Source: an uncultured Clostridia bacterium
GTDB lineage: Bacteria > Bacillota_A > Clostridia > Christensenellales > CAG-138
Direction of reading: 5' to 3'
Assembly (NCBI GenBank): GCA_947302865.1
Contig: CAMYWS010000053.1
Span: 1-7,295 of the forward strand
DNA: 7,295 nt
In this document: positions 6,577-7,295 of the stretch, in pieces
Layout: every line of letters starts with the position of its first letter
How positions within the stretch are numbered: position 1 is the stretch's first letter
The notes under the pieces: model-generated
The model's input: only the letters and a program-made list of their open reading frames with translations
Databases searched by the model: none
Told to the model about the DNA's origin: nothing
Program-made: the position numbers and the translations under genes

Positions 6577-7295
6577 ATGAAAAAGACAATCGCGGTCATT
6601 CTGACCATGCTGCTGATCCTTGCGGCGGCTGCCTGCGGCGGCTCCGGCAGTACTGGCAACACCGGTACGAACGCCGGAAACGACGGCCCGAAGACCGGCG
6701 TTGAAACGATCGACCAGATCGGCGAGGACGGCATCGACTGGAACCATATGTCGATGGACGAGCTGTATGAGATGGCAAAGAAGGAGGGCGGCGTCGTCAA
6801 GATCTACGCGACGACGACCGACGCCAACACCGCAAAGAAAAAGATCGCGCGCGACTATCCGGACGTCGAGTGGGAGTTCGTTCAGTGCGATACCGACGAG
6901 GTCAAGGGCATGCTCGAGCGCGACTACGACTCCGGCAAGATCTATGCGGACGTGCTGCTCTGCAAGGATTCGTCCGGCGAGATCTACAGCGACCTCGTTC
7001 TGTACGACATCGTCAAGGCCTATTATCCCGCCGCGATCTGCGAGCACATCGATCCCGCGCTGATGCAGTACGGCATGCCGCTGTACTCCACCTTCAATCC
7101 GTGGTTCTACAACACCCGCGATTTCCCGGACGGCGTACCGATCAAGAGCTGGTGGGACATTGTGCAGGGTTATAATGTCGATACCAAGTCCTATAAGGAC
7201 GCAAACGGCAACGACACGCAGTACTGGCACATCTACACCAAGGACGTCAAGGCGCCTTCCTACGCGGCGCTGTGGGCGCAGCTGATCGTGGACAG
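6577..7295 (+). CDS. Solute-binding lipoprotein of the ABC importer (3' truncated by window)
   Basis: The frame is open from the ATG at 6577 to the window edge: 239 codons plus two bases, no stop, so the C-terminal part is missing. MKK and a hydrophobic run end in AAAAC (16-20), a lipobox with Cys20 as the lipidated residue. A disordered Gly/Ser/Thr/Asn-rich tether (about 21-45) follows, so the mature protein is anchored outside the membrane. The first lobe begins near KEGGVVKIYATTT (69-81) and includes GKIYADVLLCKD (120-131), comparable to the strand/hinge pattern of FbpA-like (SBP_bac_6/11) binding proteins. YSTFNPWFYNTRD (170-182) and SWWDI (191-195) also fit that fold. The Tyr pair that binds iron in FbpA would lie in the missing part, so iron binding cannot be judged. 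The segment about 197-218 looks longer than in typical relatives, a comparison from memory. AAGGA lies 11 nt before the ATG, slightly far. Confidence 0.88.
   Translation, partial: MKKTIAVILTMLLILAAAACGGSGSTGNTGTNAGNDGPKTGVETIDQIGEDGIDWNHMSMDELYEMAKKEGGVVKIYATTTDANTAKKKIARDYPDVEWEFVQCDTDEVKGMLERDYDSGKIYADVLLCKDSSGEIYSDLVLYDIVKAYYPAAICEHIDPALMQYGMPLYSTFNPWFYNTRDFPDGVPIKSWWDIVQGYNVDTKSYKDANGNDTQYWHIYTKDVKAPSYAALWAQLIVD

Noticed and set aside
2656..7295. Confident labelling of the importer as iron(III)-specific
   Set aside because: Only the broad family supports it. The iron-binding residues would lie outside the window, and the HAD gene and LacI-type operator point elsewhere.

Overview
The window looks like a chromosomal segment of a moderately GC-rich member of the Bacillota, most likely a gut-type Clostridia lineage. 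The reasons are strong Shine-Dalgarno (SD) sequences before the genes, textbook SigA-type promoters (TTGACA/TTGACG, 17-nt spacer, TATAAT/TAATAT), a Gly/Ser/Thr/Asn-rich lipoprotein linker, and protein families common in that group. The species cannot be named from the sequence alone. No RNA gene, CRISPR array, insertion sequence or phage gene is visible.

Layout: (1) 1-138, a short leader with a near-consensus promoter. (2) 139-1350 (+), a major facilitator superfamily transporter. (3) 1358-1383, a compact hairpin terminator shared by two convergent genes. (4) 1399-2127 (-), an MgtC/SapB-family membrane protein with its own promoter at 2194-2222. (5) 2223-2563, a GC-rich stretch without a convincing gene that holds several short inverted repeats. 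(6) 2564-2655, promoter, operator and leader of an operon. (7) 2656 to the window end (+), that operon: a HAD-superfamily hydrolase, a fused two-domain ABC permease, an MalK/FbpC-type ATPase and a lipoprotein solute-binding protein that runs off the right edge.

The operon encodes a complete binding-protein-dependent importer plus one soluble HAD enzyme. The importer resembles the FbpABC/AfuABC/phosphonate-type group, in which both permease domains may be fused. With a HAD enzyme as first gene and a LacI-type operator at the promoter, a phosphorylated organic solute (sugar phosphate or similar) is at least as plausible as ferric iron. This is inference.

The most interesting signal is regulatory. 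The mgtC-like gene and the importer operon point away from each other and are fired by two promoters with identical -35 and -10 boxes and identical spacing. Each has a LacI-family-type operator (core CGCAAACGTTT) centred exactly 20.5 nt downstream of the -10 box. One operator is a perfect 20-bp palindrome and the other has one mismatched pair in its 14-bp core. One unseen repressor therefore probably controls both, tying an MgtC-type protein to uptake of an organic solute.
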